Below, in pieces: positions 1 to 8,747 of a DNA stretch of 64,000 nucleotides (the stretch's first letter is position 1; each line of letters starts with the position of its first letter). Source of the stretch: Flavobacterium piscis (lineage in GTDB: Bacteria > Bacteroidota > Bacteroidia > Flavobacteriales > Flavobacteriaceae). The DNA is taken from NCBI RefSeq assembly GCF_001686925.1, contig NZ_LVEN01000027.1, positions 496,001 through 560,000 on the forward strand, given 5' to 3'. A model generated the notes under the pieces. The model was not told the DNA's origin. It saw nothing but the letters and a program-made list of their open reading frames with translations, and made no database searches. Both the position numbers and the translations under genes were made by a program.

Positions 1-840
1 GATGAAGAAAAAGTGTATTTTAGAATTGGAAAAGAAGAAGCAGCGAAACACTTAGATCCGAATATTAAGATCGAAAAGAGTTTTGGTCCAAGAAATATGG
101 GCGCAGGACCAGGCGGAATTTGCAGTATGAATTTAAAAACAGGAGAATTCAGGCATGTTGTTTCAGTTCCGTTTCAGGTGGGGCATATTCAGTCGAATGT
201 ATGGAATCCCGGCGAACTGGTTTTTTGTTGGGAAACAGGCGGAAAATCACCTCAAAGAACCTGGACTGTTATGGCGGACGGTTCCGGTTTCAGACCTTTG
301 TATCCCGAATCTGATTATGAATGGGTAACGCATGAAGCTGTAATTTCTAAAGATGAGGTGGCAATGGCGATTATGGGACATCGAAAAATTGATATTCATA
401 AAGAAAAACCTATTGAAGTTACAGACAATAATGAAGTACGAAATCCTGAAAATCCCGGGCAGGAAAGCAATTGGGGAAATTCAGGAACCCGCGAAAAGCC
501 AACAGGTTTGGCAATTGTAAATCTTAGAACCAGAGAAATGGTTATTGCCGGACAAACCAAAAGCGGCAGCGGTTTATGGCACGTACACGGCTCATCTGAC
601 GGAAGATGGGCTGTAGGAGATGATTTCTCAAGAAGTTTATATTTAATAGACCGAAAAACAAACGAAATGATAATGCTTACCACAGGACATAAAGAAACCG
701 CAGCAGATCATATTCATCCCACTTTCAACAGAGACGGAACAAAAATTCAGATTCAGTCGGCAATGCTTTCTAAAGACAATCGCACGATGAATATTTGTAT
801 TGTAAATGTGCCTGAAGATTGGTTAAAACGTGGTTATTGA
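1..840 (+). CDS. Oligogalacturonate lyase (PL22), C-terminal part
   Basis: The reading frame is open to the first base of the window, so this is the last 279 residues of a longer protein; the family usually has about 380-400. It resembles PL22 oligogalacturonate lyases, which split short unsaturated or saturated galacturonides from pectin by beta-elimination. Visible landmarks are the propeller segments WHVHGSSDGRW and DHIHPTFNRDG. The paired histidines in these segments are candidate metal ligands, as in characterised PL22 enzymes. No signal peptide can be judged because the N-terminus is missing. It lies beside GH115, GH2, CE12 and GH28 genes, which fits a pectin-degradation role. The family call is good; precise substrate length preference is unknown. 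Confidence 0.85.
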   Translation, partial: DEEKVYFRIGKEEAAKHLDPNIKIEKSFGPRNMGAGPGGICSMNLKTGEFRHVVSVPFQVGHIQSNVWNPGELVFCWETGGKSPQRTWTVMADGSGFRPLYPESDYEWVTHEAVISKDEVAMAIMGHRKIDIHKEKPIEVTDNNEVRNPENPGQESNWGNSGTREKPTGLAIVNLRTREMVIAGQTKSGSGLWHVHGSSDGRWAVGDDFSRSLYLIDRKTNEMIMLTTGHKETAADHIHPTFNRDGTKIQIQSAMLSKDNRTMNICIVNVPEDWLKRGY

Positions 841-954
841 GGTTCAAAGGTTTAAAGAAACAAAGGAGCAAAGGTATAAAGGTTCAGAGCAACAAAGGGA
901 CATAGGTTGAATCGTAGAGGCGCACAGCAGTGCGTCTTCTGGTAATGAATAAAT

Positions 955-992
955 AATCTCGCAATCCCAATAGCTATCGGGATTGCGAGATT
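955..992. repeat. Palindromic intergenic hairpin, variant of the CCCGATAGCTATCGGG family
   Basis: A near-perfect 38-bp palindrome whose centre is CCCAATAGCTATCGGG, flanked by AATCTCGCAAT and its complement. Exact copies of the 16-bp core without the A variant occur at 3584, 3879 and 31976. There is no T-run immediately after it, so it is not a clean intrinsic terminator. It sits between the PL22 and GH115 genes. Confidence 0.8.
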
Positions 993-1015
993 AATTAACC
1001 CAATAAGAAAAAAAA

Positions 1016-1040
1016 CTTAGCGCCTTAGCGCCTTAGCGGC
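1016..1040. repeat. Short tandem repeat of the 8-bp unit GCGCCTTA
   Basis: About three consecutive copies of an 8-bp unit (CTTAGCGC register), followed by an A-run and then by repeated ATCCGT words to about 1080. It lies about 60 bp before the GH115 start. Function is unknown. Confidence 0.6.
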
Positions 1041-1102
1041 AAAAAAAAAGCGTAAATCCGTAAAATCCGTTCCATCCGTGGGCCATTTTAAAATAATTCA
1101 AA

Positions 1103-3517
1103 ATGAAGAAAATAGCAGTTTTAATTTTCACAATCTCAACTTTAAGTTCTTATAGTCAAAATGAGAATCTAAGCGACTTTTCTATTGTAAATTCTAATAA
1201 AGTAACTTCCATTTACATCGATAAAAACACCAATCCACTGATTGTTTGGGCAGTAAATGAATTGGCGGATGATGTAAAAGATATTACCGGAAAGCGTCCT
1301 GAGATTATTAAAGCGAATACCATTTCAAAAAAAGGTATTTATATCGGGCAATTTTCGTCTCCAATCTTTAAATCCACATCAATTGAGAAAGGGTTTTTAA
1401 ATCAATGGGAAAAATTCTCCATCCAAAAAGAAAAAGACAATCTTTTAATCGCCGGATCAGATGTTCGGGGAACGGTATATGCTATTTTTGAAATTACAGA
1501 ACGACTGGGTGTTTCTCCGTGGAAATGGTGGGCAGATGTTCATTCGATAAAAAAAGAAAATCTGGCATTGCAGCTTCCCCGAAAGGGAATTATAACATCG
1601 CCATCTGTACAATATCGAGGAATTTTTTTAAACGATGAAGATTGGGGATTACAGCCTTGGGCCGCTAAAACTTTCGAAAAAGAAACAGGAGATATTGGCC
1701 CGAAAACGTACGAGAAAATATTTCAATTATTGTTGAGATTAAAAGCCAATACCATTTGGCCGGCAATGCATCCGTCTACAAAAGGTTTTTTTACTATTGC
1801 AGGAAATAAAGAGATGGCGCAAAAATACCATATCGTTATCGGATCATCGCATGCAGAACCGATGCTTCGTAATAATGTCGACGAATGGAAACCGAAAATA
1901 CATGGTGATTACAACTATTTCACCAATAAAACTCAAGTCGATAAATACTGGCAGGATCGTTTGGATGAGTTGAAACTGGCTCAGAACGAAACTATTATGA
2001 CATTAGGCATGCGAGGCGTTCACGATAGTAAAATGGAAGGCGCAAAAGATTTGGCAGAATCGATTACGATGGTCGAAAAAATCATCGTAAATCAGCGTGA
2101 AATGCTTTCGAATACTTTCAAAAAGCCTTTATCAGCAATTCCGCAGGCTTTTGTTCCTTACAAAGAAGTTTTAGAATTATATGATAACGGACTTAAAATT
2201 CCTGATGATATTACGTTGGTCTGGCCTGATGATAATTACGGTTATATACGTCGTTTGAGCAATCCTGAAGAACAAAAAAGATCGGGTGGAAGCGGTGTGT
2301 ATTATCATATAAGTTATTGGGGAAGACCTCACGATTATCTTTGGCTGAGTACCACACAACCCGGTTTGATCTGGTATGAAATGACGAAAGCGTATGAAAA
2401 CGGTGCAAAAAAAATGTGGATTGTAAATGTGGGGGATATAAAACCCGCAGAATATGACACCGAACTTTTTCTGGATTTGGCATGGAATATCAACAGTATA
2501 AAATCAGACGGACTTAAGCAGTATTTGAAAGATTGGATTTCGAGGGAATTTACGCCCGAAATTGCAACTGATTTGAGTGTTGTTTTTGAGGAATATTACC
2601 GATTGGCCTCACTAAGAAAACCGGAATATATGGGTTGGAGCCAAACGGAACCCACAACGCAAATAAAACTTTCTGATTTTACAAGGGAAGAATCTCTGAA
2701 CAGAATAAAAGCCTATGATGATCTCATTAAAAAAGTAGATAGTTTGTCGGCTTTTGTTCCGGCAGAAAGAAAAGCAGCATGGTTTCAGTTGGTGGAATAT
2801 CCGGTAAAAGGAGCGGCTTATATGAATCATAAATTTTTGTATTGGAATTTAGAAGCCACAACTTCGGATGAAAATCAGAAGAGTAAATATGAACTAATGG
2901 CTTCAGAAGCGTATCAGAAAATCAAGGAATTAACGGATTTTTACAACACGAAATTAAGTGATGGAAAATGGAATCATATGATGTCGATGCATCCAAGAAA
3001 TCTGCCGGTTTTTGATTCGGTTAAAAAGAATACTTTTTCAAAAGAAATTGCAATTAAAACAACGGATCGAATTTATATTCAGGCCAATAAATTCAGTACA
3101 AAAGAAGATGCAAAAGAATACAAGTGGAAACCGATTAACGGTTTGGGTTACAGTAATAATGCGATTACTTTATTTCCATTCGATCAGCATATTTTTAAAA
3201 ATGAAAAACCTGCTGTTTCTTATGAATTTGAAATTGAACAACCGGATAATTACACCATCGAAGTTCGTTTATTGCCTACACACGCTAATAATTTCGATCA
3301 TGAAATAGGCATTCAACTGGACGGAAATGCAGCACAATTTTTTAAAACCAATACAAAAGACAGAGAGAATACCTGGAAAGAAAATGTATTGCGAAATAGT
3401 GCGATTGTAAAACTTCCGGTTTCGAATGTTTCAAAAGGAAAACATACCATAACAATACAAGTCAACCAAACGGGAATTGTACTGGATCAATTGGCGGTTT
3501 ATAAGACAGGGTTTTAA
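1103..3517 (+). CDS. GH115 family glycoside hydrolase (xylan alpha-1,2-glucuronidase type)
   Basis: An 804-residue secreted enzyme starting with a signal peptide (MKKIAVLIFTISTLSSYSQ). GH115 enzymes remove alpha-1,2-linked (4-O-methyl-)glucuronic acid from xylan; some act on glucuronic acid in arabinogalactan. Sequence signs are an N-terminal hexosaminidase-like domain (about 30-150) ending in AGSDVRGTVYAIFEITERLG and WKWWADV, then a TIM-barrel region with YRGIFLNDEDWGLQPWA, LKANTIWPAMHP and MTLGMRGVHD. The C-terminal portion (about 640-804) is a beta domain. The A-rich start and signal peptide support this ATG. It is convergent with the GH2 gene, separated by a 430-bp repeat-rich gap. Family assignment is firm; the actual polysaccharide is inferred only from the family and neighbours. 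Confidence 0.9.
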   Translation: MKKIAVLIFTISTLSSYSQNENLSDFSIVNSNKVTSIYIDKNTNPLIVWAVNELADDVKDITGKRPEIIKANTISKKGIYIGQFSSPIFKSTSIEKGFLNQWEKFSIQKEKDNLLIAGSDVRGTVYAIFEITERLGVSPWKWWADVHSIKKENLALQLPRKGIITSPSVQYRGIFLNDEDWGLQPWAAKTFEKETGDIGPKTYEKIFQLLLRLKANTIWPAMHPSTKGFFTIAGNKEMAQKYHIVIGSSHAEPMLRNNVDEWKPKIHGDYNYFTNKTQVDKYWQDRLDELKLAQNETIMTLGMRGVHDSKMEGAKDLAESITMVEKIIVNQREMLSNTFKKPLSAIPQAFVPYKEVLELYDNGLKIPDDITLVWPDDNYGYIRRLSNPEEQKRSGGSGVYYHISYWGRPHDYLWLSTTQPGLIWYEMTKAYENGAKKMWIVNVGDIKPAEYDTELFLDLAWNINSIKSDGLKQYLKDWISREFTPEIATDLSVVFEEYYRLASLRKPEYMGWSQTEPTTQIKLSDFTREESLNRIKAYDDLIKKVDSLSAFVPAERKAAWFQLVEYPVKGAAYMNHKFLYWNLEATTSDENQKSKYELMASEAYQKIKELTDFYNTKLSDGKWNHMMSMHPRNLPVFDSVKKNTFSKEIAIKTTDRIYIQANKFSTKEDAKEYKWKPINGLGYSNNAITLFPFDQHIFKNEKPAVSYEFEIEQPDNYTIEVRLLPTHANNFDHEIGIQLDGNAAQFFKTNTKDRENTWKENVLRNSAIVKLPVSNVSKGKHTITIQVNQTGIVLDQLAVYKTGF

Positions 3518-3653
3518 GTTATGAGTTATGAGTTATGGGTTATGGTTATGAGTTAAGGGTTTGAAATGAGAATTTAACGCAATCCCGATAGCTATCGGGA
3601 GCAAAGGTTTACGCAAAGTTCGCTAAGTTTTTGCTTTGAGTTTGTTTAAATAA

Positions 3654-3695
3654 AAAGTTCGCAAAGCTGTATGTTGATATAGCTTTGCGAACTTT
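3654..3695. repeat. Inverted repeat, 15-bp perfect arms
   Basis: AAAGTTCGCAAAGCT at 3654-3668 pairs with its exact complement at 3681-3695 across a 12-base loop. The same wording (TTCGCAAAG/CTTTGCGAA) recurs in the gaps near 17830 and 31690. Confidence 0.8.
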
Positions 3696-3780
3696 GTGCG
3701 ATTTTTTGCGTTCTCTGTTTCAACCTTTATAATTTAACCACAGAGAAAACAAAGTTTCTTTATTACTGCTTAAAAAAAAA

Positions 3781-3828
3781 CACAGAGTTCACAAAGTTGT
3801 ATCTTGAAATAGCTTTGTAAACTCTGTG
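3781..3828. repeat. Inverted repeat, 18-bp arms with two mismatches
   Basis: The arms at 3781-3798 and 3811-3828 (CACAGAGTTCACAAAGTT and its near complement) surround a 12-base loop similar to that of the hairpin at 3654. It belongs to a CACAGAG/CAAAG word family also seen near 17950 and 31850. Confidence 0.75.
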
Positions 3829-3948
3829 TAAATCTTTGTGTTCTCTGTGTTTAAAACTTTAGATAATAAACCTTTGCTCCCGATAGCTATCGGGATTGCG
3901 GTAAAATTCTCATTTCAACTTGAAACCTGAAACAAGAAAAACTCTTTT

Positions 3949-6807
3949 TTAATTGTTTCTAAAATCAAACCATAAATTCATTTTAATTCCATCGTCACCG
4001 CTTTTAATACGAATGTTGGTTGGCTGACTTTGAGGGCCTTGTTGTTCCAGAGGTTTGAAATCTCTCATCGCCGGAATTTCGTACATAAACGAAATATCGC
4101 CTTCCGGAAATGCCGGTTGTGGGTAACTTCCAGTGAAGGCATTTTTAGGCAAATCGGGAGTAAATAATCTTAAAAATAAATTATCAGATTCGCTGAAAAC
4201 TTTAAACGATGAAGCTCCGGCTTTAAGGTTTGCGCCTAATAAATTGGCATGATATCCTTTAAATTCAGGATAAATTAAATTCTCAAAACTTTCTCCTGTA
4301 ATGGTATTGTTATATTCTTTCTCCCAAATACCGTAAGTAGTTCCTTTTATTCTGTTTTTCCAGACGTGATAAGGGCCTCTTCCAAACCATTTAATACCTG
4401 TAACTTCTTTTTCAGGGAAACTGAAAGTGATTCCGAAAGAGTTGATTTTATCTTCAAAAAAAGCACCATCAAAACCTTCTCCGCCAGAAGCATTTTTTAA
4501 GGCCACTAATTCCATTTTAAATCTTCCATCCGGTTCCATGATCCATTTTATAGAGGATAATCCGCCTGAATAGTTGACTTTACAAACGGCTTTGTCACCT
4601 TCCTGTGAAACCTGAATGTCTTTTAATTTGGCTTTCATGCCAATTGGTCGCGGTCCATTGGTAAGCGGAATCGTTGCTGTTTTATTTTTTATTGTTACAA
4701 TTTCACCCGTTGCAGCATCTATAGTAACCGTTATATCGTTTCCTTTTAAAGTAATTTCGTTGCCAGTTTTAATTCCTGAAGCTTTGGTTTTTGTGTCCTG
4801 AACAGCTAAAAACTTATCCGCATAAAATTTTGCTTTATGAATAGGCCATGTCCAGGTATAAATTTCTTTATTGAATTGATCATAAGCAGTTATGGACAAA
4901 ATATCTCCTTCGGCAAAATTGTTAGGAACAGCAAATTGAATTTTACGTGTTTCACCCGGATCAATACTCGGAATTTCAATTTTACCCGTACTAATTTCCT
5001 TCGCAACACCATTTGTATAAAGTACGTTATTATCTGATTTTAATACTTTAAATTCCATTTTACAGGAATTCAGATTACTAAAAAGATAATCGTTTTTGAT
5101 TAAAAAAGAACCGTCAAAAGTTGCTGTAACTTGTTTAGGCTGAAACTGAATAGGTGCCCAAACTTCTTTTACCGTGTAATAACTTCCTTCTCTTTCACGA
5201 TGTGGCCCCAAAATTCCATCAGCGGCAAGCGAACCTTTCGAATCAAATTTTACATCGCCCGTCCAGTCAGAGCGTTTTACGGCTTCATCGAGCATGGCCC
5301 ACATAAATCCTCCGGCAAACAACGGACTTTCTTTATAACGGTTCCAGAAGTCCTCTAGAGCTGCTCCGTGTCCATTATCGTAAGTTCCGTGCATGAATTC
5401 AGTAGGGAAAAACACATTTTCGCCCGCATTAAAACGGTGCATTCCCGTTAAATAAGTCGGATAATGGTGCGTGTCCCAACCATTAAAATCGGCCCACGGA
5501 TGAATCACAATTCTTTTTTGAGGATCATTATCAGCAAAAACCTTATCTACATCGTAGTTCCAGCCGCCTTCGTTACCGTTGTCCCAAATAATTACCGATG
5601 CATGATTGACATCGCGCGTTACCATTTCCTTCACCAGTTTTGTTCCCGTCTCCGTATCATACGAGTTTTGCCAGCCCGCCAATTCATTCAAAACAAAAAG
5701 TCCTAAAGAATCGCAAACTGCCAGAAAATGATCGTCCGGCGGATAATGGCCACGAACCGCATTCATATTCATGTCCTTCAATAATTTACCGTCTAATTCG
5801 CTGATACGCTTGCTGGTGCTTCGTCCTCCTTCTGGCCAGAATGAATGACGATTGATTCCTTTCATGATAATTTTAGCGCCGTTTACATAAATCCCGTCCT
5901 GTTTTTTGAACTCTAAAGTTCTAAAACCAATTCGTTTGTTGTATTGGTGCAGAACGGTTCCGTTTTGTTTTAAAACCAATTTAAGATTGTATAAATTAGG
6001 ATTTTCAGGATCCCACGGTTTTACTTTATTCCAATGTGCTGCAATAGTTTCTTTGGTACTTTTCGCTTTAACAGGAAAAGTAAAAGTTTGAAAACTCTCT
6101 CCGTTTAAACCTTTTAGCGAAGCTTCCAGAATAGTATTTTTAGGAATATTTTTCAAATTCAGATCAACTGTTATCGAACCGTCCATTTTTGGGTTTACAG
6201 CAATATTTTCGATATGGGATTTTGGGGATACTTCCAGCCAAACCGGACGATAAATACCTCCAAACAACCACCAGTCGGCTCTTCTTTCGGCAGCATTTAC
6301 GGATTTATTGGCAGAATGTTTCCAGACATGAACCTCTAAAATATTTTTAGCACCAAATTTTAATAACGATGAAATATCATATTTAAATTCATAAAAACCG
6401 CCCTGATGAATGGCTCCTGCCAGTTTTCCGTTTACTTTTACTTCAGTATCTGTCATCGCGCCGCCAAAAGCAATTACAACGTCTTTGTCTTTATAATTGG
6501 CAGGAACTTCAAATTCATATTTATACAATCCTTCTTCTTTGCTGGGTTCTTTTTGGTTCAGCTCCTTGTACCATCTTCCGTAGGTATATTCGCCAAAACC
6601 TTCTAATTCCCATTGCGAAGGAACATTTATTTTAGACCAGACTTTACTGTTATTTCCTCCGGTACAATAAAAATCCCATTGTACGGGATGTTCGAAATCT
6701 TTTCCTGAAAGATAGATTTTATCTGTTTGCTGCGCCGTATTATTTTGGGATATAAAAAGCGTAAAAGCAATAATACTAAACTTTTGAATGGTGTTTTTGA
6801 GCATCAT
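3949..6807 (-). CDS. GH2 family beta-galactosidase-like enzyme
   Basis: A 952-residue secreted GH2 enzyme with an N-terminal signal peptide ending near NNTAQQ. It has a sugar-binding jelly roll (about 40-200), an Ig-like domain, a TIM barrel (about 300-590) and a C-terminal beta-galactosidase small-chain-like domain (about 690-945, with WFGRGPYHVW). The acid/base Glu is E413 in GNEGGWN and the nucleophile is E470 in PTEFMHG. GH2 enzymes release beta-linked galactose, glucuronic acid or similar sugars from chain ends. The gene is 28 bp downstream of the CE12 gene and almost certainly co-transcribed with it. With GH28, CE12 and PL22 nearby, a role in trimming pectin side chains is likely. The exact sugar is not decided by sequence. 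Confidence 0.88.
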   Translation of the reverse strand: MMLKNTIQKFSIIAFTLFISQNNTAQQTDKIYLSGKDFEHPVQWDFYCTGGNNSKVWSKINVPSQWELEGFGEYTYGRWYKELNQKEPSKEEGLYKYEFEVPANYKDKDVVIAFGGAMTDTEVKVNGKLAGAIHQGGFYEFKYDISSLLKFGAKNILEVHVWKHSANKSVNAAERRADWWLFGGIYRPVWLEVSPKSHIENIAVNPKMDGSITVDLNLKNIPKNTILEASLKGLNGESFQTFTFPVKAKSTKETIAAHWNKVKPWDPENPNLYNLKLVLKQNGTVLHQYNKRIGFRTLEFKKQDGIYVNGAKIIMKGINRHSFWPEGGRSTSKRISELDGKLLKDMNMNAVRGHYPPDDHFLAVCDSLGLFVLNELAGWQNSYDTETGTKLVKEMVTRDVNHASVIIWDNGNEGGWNYDVDKVFADNDPQKRIVIHPWADFNGWDTHHYPTYLTGMHRFNAGENVFFPTEFMHGTYDNGHGAALEDFWNRYKESPLFAGGFMWAMLDEAVKRSDWTGDVKFDSKGSLAADGILGPHREREGSYYTVKEVWAPIQFQPKQVTATFDGSFLIKNDYLFSNLNSCKMEFKVLKSDNNVLYTNGVAKEISTGKIEIPSIDPGETRKIQFAVPNNFAEGDILSITAYDQFNKEIYTWTWPIHKAKFYADKFLAVQDTKTKASGIKTGNEITLKGNDITVTIDAATGEIVTIKNKTATIPLTNGPRPIGMKAKLKDIQVSQEGDKAVCKVNYSGGLSSIKWIMEPDGRFKMELVALKNASGGEGFDGAFFEDKINSFGITFSFPEKEVTGIKWFGRGPYHVWKNRIKGTTYGIWEKEYNNTITGESFENLIYPEFKGYHANLLGANLKAGASSFKVFSESDNLFLRLFTPDLPKNAFTGSYPQPAFPEGDISFMYEIPAMRDFKPLEQQGPQSQPTNIRIKSGDDGIKMNLWFDFRNN

Positions 6808-6835
6808 AATTGGTTTGAATTCTTTGGTCGGTTAG

Positions 6836-8167
6836 TTAGTTACCATCTGGTTTCGCAATTTCGAAACGAGCACTCATAGGTAGTGTCCAGCTGGAAATAA
6901 AATTAGGTTTATTTGGATTGTAATCCAGAGTTTCTTTTTTAATTTGTTTTTGTAACGGAATGTCAAGTTCGCGAATTCCTTTAAGAACGCAAAGTGCAAT
7001 TTCGTTGGCTCCAAAACTATTAAAATGAGTATTATCGTCCAGTGCTTTTTCCTGTCCCGGAAAAGTATTCGCAGGATATTGTACAAAAGATTTTCGTGAA
7101 ACTTCGTCGCCCCATGCTTCGTATAATACAGTTGTCATTTTGGTAATATCGATAAGGGCAATGTTGTTTTTTTGAGCAACAGCGCGCATTGCATCGGGAA
7201 ATTCGCCGTGAGTTTCTTTCAAAGTGCCATTTTCATTAAAGAACCTGCGTTGCGTAGGCGTTACCAAAACCGGAATCGCTCCTTTATCTTTGGCCGATTG
7301 AACAAATTCCTTCAATAATTCCGAATAAGATCCCCAGGCTCCATTTCCTTCACCTTTGATTTTTTCGTCATTATGTCCAAATTCCACAAACAAATAATCT
7401 CCTTTTTTAATTTGCGAAAGTATCTTTTTTAAACGATTTGCTCCTTTAAAAGAACTCAGTGAAGATCCTGAATACGCATAATTGGCCACCACAACTGTAT
7501 CATCAAAATAATTGGTAATAAATTGTCCCCATGATGCCCAGGGCTCTACATCCTGATCGGTAACCGTTGAATCTCCTGCCAGATAAACAACTGTGAGATT
7601 GTCTTTTGGAGTGATTTTTATACTTTGAATACTAACTTCGCCTAAAAATTCAAGAGTGAGTTTATCATCCCAATTAAAAATTTCTTTTTCTCTGTCTTTC
7701 AGGCTGATATTTGTTTGATCATCGATTTTAATGCTTCTTACATTAACATTAAAAGTCTTTGTTATTTTTTGCCCTTTTTGCATTGGGAATTCCCTTAACA
7801 TTAATCTTCGCGATTCGGCTTTTATGGTGACATTCGATGGCGTATCAGAACTTCTTAAAACTATTTCGATCTGATAATTTCCTTCAGGAACTTTTACAGA
7901 AAAGTAGGTTGGTTTTGTTGTCGAAAAAGAATTTGAGTTGATGTTGACATTCGAAACTGAATTAGCATCAAAGCCATAACCTAAATTAGAATTATATGCA
8001 ATTGCGCTCTTAACTATTGTTCCTTTTGAAGTTTTTGCGGCAGTGCCAAAATAAAAAAACAAAGATTTTGCGTCCTTATCATTAGCTTTCGAACTTACTT
8101 TTGAAGGCATGGCAAATAAAAAAGCCGGCATGCAAAAACAAAATAGGAGGGTTCTAAATTTTATCAA
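6836..8167 (-). CDS. Rhamnogalacturonan acetylesterase-like protein (CE12, SGNH hydrolase)
   Basis: A 443-residue secreted esterase. A signal peptide (about 1-19) is followed by a beta-sandwich, galactose-binding-like N-terminal region (about 30-190) and then an SGNH hydrolase domain. Block I is GDSTV with the nucleophile S200, block III is FGHND, and the C-terminal Asp/His pair is DNTHFNSFGA. CE12 enzymes remove acetyl groups from rhamnogalacturonan I or related pectin, opening it to lyases and hydrolases. It is the first gene of a two-gene minus-strand operon with GH2. The promoter region holds a TAgaTTTG box (8197-8204) and, 20 bp further upstream, a TATCCTGTACTAT motif (8225-8237) mirrored on the GH28 side. 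Confidence 0.88.
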   Translation of the reverse strand: MIKFRTLLFCFCMPAFLFAMPSKVSSKANDKDAKSLFFYFGTAAKTSKGTIVKSAIAYNSNLGYGFDANSVSNVNINSNSFSTTKPTYFSVKVPEGNYQIEIVLRSSDTPSNVTIKAESRRLMLREFPMQKGQKITKTFNVNVRSIKIDDQTNISLKDREKEIFNWDDKLTLEFLGEVSIQSIKITPKDNLTVVYLAGDSTVTDQDVEPWASWGQFITNYFDDTVVVANYAYSGSSLSSFKGANRLKKILSQIKKGDYLFVEFGHNDEKIKGEGNGAWGSYSELLKEFVQSAKDKGAIPVLVTPTQRRFFNENGTLKETHGEFPDAMRAVAQKNNIALIDITKMTTVLYEAWGDEVSRKSFVQYPANTFPGQEKALDDNTHFNSFGANEIALCVLKGIRELDIPLQKQIKKETLDYNPNKPNFISSWTLPMSARFEIAKPDGN

Positions 8168-8196
8168 TTTTTCGGATTTTTAATTTATTTGATTTT

Positions 8197-8204
8197 CAAA
8201 TCTA
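8197..8204 (-). promoter_or_regulatory. -7 box TAgaTTTG of the CE12-GH2 operon
   Basis: It matches the Bacteroidota TAnnTTTG element, 30 bp before the CE12 start. No TTG is found at the usual -33 distance; the 13-mer occupies that place, which fits an activator-dependent promoter. Confidence 0.55.
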
Positions 8205-8224
8205 AAATTTCTGTTTCGATAAAG

Positions 8225-8237
8225 TATCCTGTACTAT
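8225..8237 (+). promoter_or_regulatory. Motif TATCCTGTACTAT, copy 1 (candidate activator site)
   Basis: This is a 13-bp word with an exact reverse-complement copy at 8405-8417. It is 20 bp from the -7 box of the leftward CE12-GH2 promoter, so an activator bound here would touch the polymerase. A hybrid two-component regulator or similar PUL activator is inferred; none is encoded next to it in the window. Confidence 0.55.
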
Positions 8238-8404
8238 GATGTTAAAAAGAAATCGTATTTATTTTTTTATTTGAAAGTTTATATGAATTTTAAAAATATG
8301 AAATCAATTGCTATAATGGTTATTCTTGAGATATACTTTTGTATTTTGATTGTTTATTTAATGAAATCTTTAATTTTTAATATAAAATTGATCAATAAGA
8401 AAGG

Positions 8405-8417
8405 ATAGTACAGGATA
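8405..8417 (-). promoter_or_regulatory. Motif TATCCTGTACTAT, copy 2 (mirror image)
   Basis: It is the exact complement of the copy at 8225, on the GH28 side. A weak -7-like TATTTTAC lies about 21 bp to the right (8439-8446), mirroring the layout at the other promoter. It overlaps a partial second copy (GGATAGT repeated at 8403 and 8413). Confidence 0.55.
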
Positions 8418-8587
8418 GTTTTCTTTTTTTGATTGTATTATTTTACAAAAGCAAATTACAAAGCATAGTTGCTAATGTATAAAATGCATTTGTTGAAAAT
8501 GATATTGCCTGAAATTTAATAAGGCAATTAAAGATAAATTGTTTAAGTTTTTAAGTTTGTTTAAAGCAAAAGTGGTTTTTTGTGGTC

Positions 8588-8613
8588 TAATGCCCGATAT
8601 CCTTCGGGCATTA
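8588..8613. repeat. Hairpin with 10-bp perfect arms upstream of GH28
   Basis: TAATGCCCGA at 8588-8597 pairs with TCGGGCATTA at 8604-8613, and TATTTTTT follows. It resembles an intrinsic terminator or attenuator inside the presumed GH28 leader, but may just be one more interspersed hairpin. Confidence 0.65.
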
Positions 8614-8747
8614 TATTTTTTAGCAAAGCGTTAAAAATATTTTCTCGCAGATTTTGCAGATTAAGCAGATTTTACTTTTTAATCCTTTATCTTGATAGTT
8701 TGTGTTTAGAGAATAGCATGTTTCATTAAAAAAAATAAAACTCCATC

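Larger units (their letters stand above)
3560..3918. repeat. Long inverted repeat with palindromic cores
   Basis: The left arm 3560-3610 and right arm 3868-3918 are reverse complements over about 51 bp with only a few mismatches. Each arm itself contains the perfect 16-bp palindrome CCCGATAGCTATCGGG (3584-3599 and 3879-3894). The arms enclose the two inner hairpins. Confidence 0.85.
3518..3948. other. Repeat-rich convergent intergenic region
   Basis: No gene is seen. The gap between the 3' ends of GH115 (+) and GH2 (-) starts with a short GAGTTATG tandem run. It holds an outer inverted repeat (3560-3610 against 3868-3918) and two inner inverted repeats (3654-3695 and 3781-3828), so the whole stretch can fold into a branched structure. 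It may terminate transcription from both sides, although none of the hairpins has a classic T-run. Confidence 0.7.
8168..8747. other. Divergent regulatory region between CE12-GH2 and GH28
   Basis: No gene is seen in these 580 bp. The region holds the mirrored 13-mer (8225 and 8405), a -7-like box for the leftward operon at 8197-8204 and a weaker one for the rightward gene near 8439-8446. A hairpin at 8588-8613 and a GCAGATT-rich stretch (8645-8675) lie in the presumed 5' untranslated region of GH28, which would be about 300 bases long. Confidence 0.65.
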
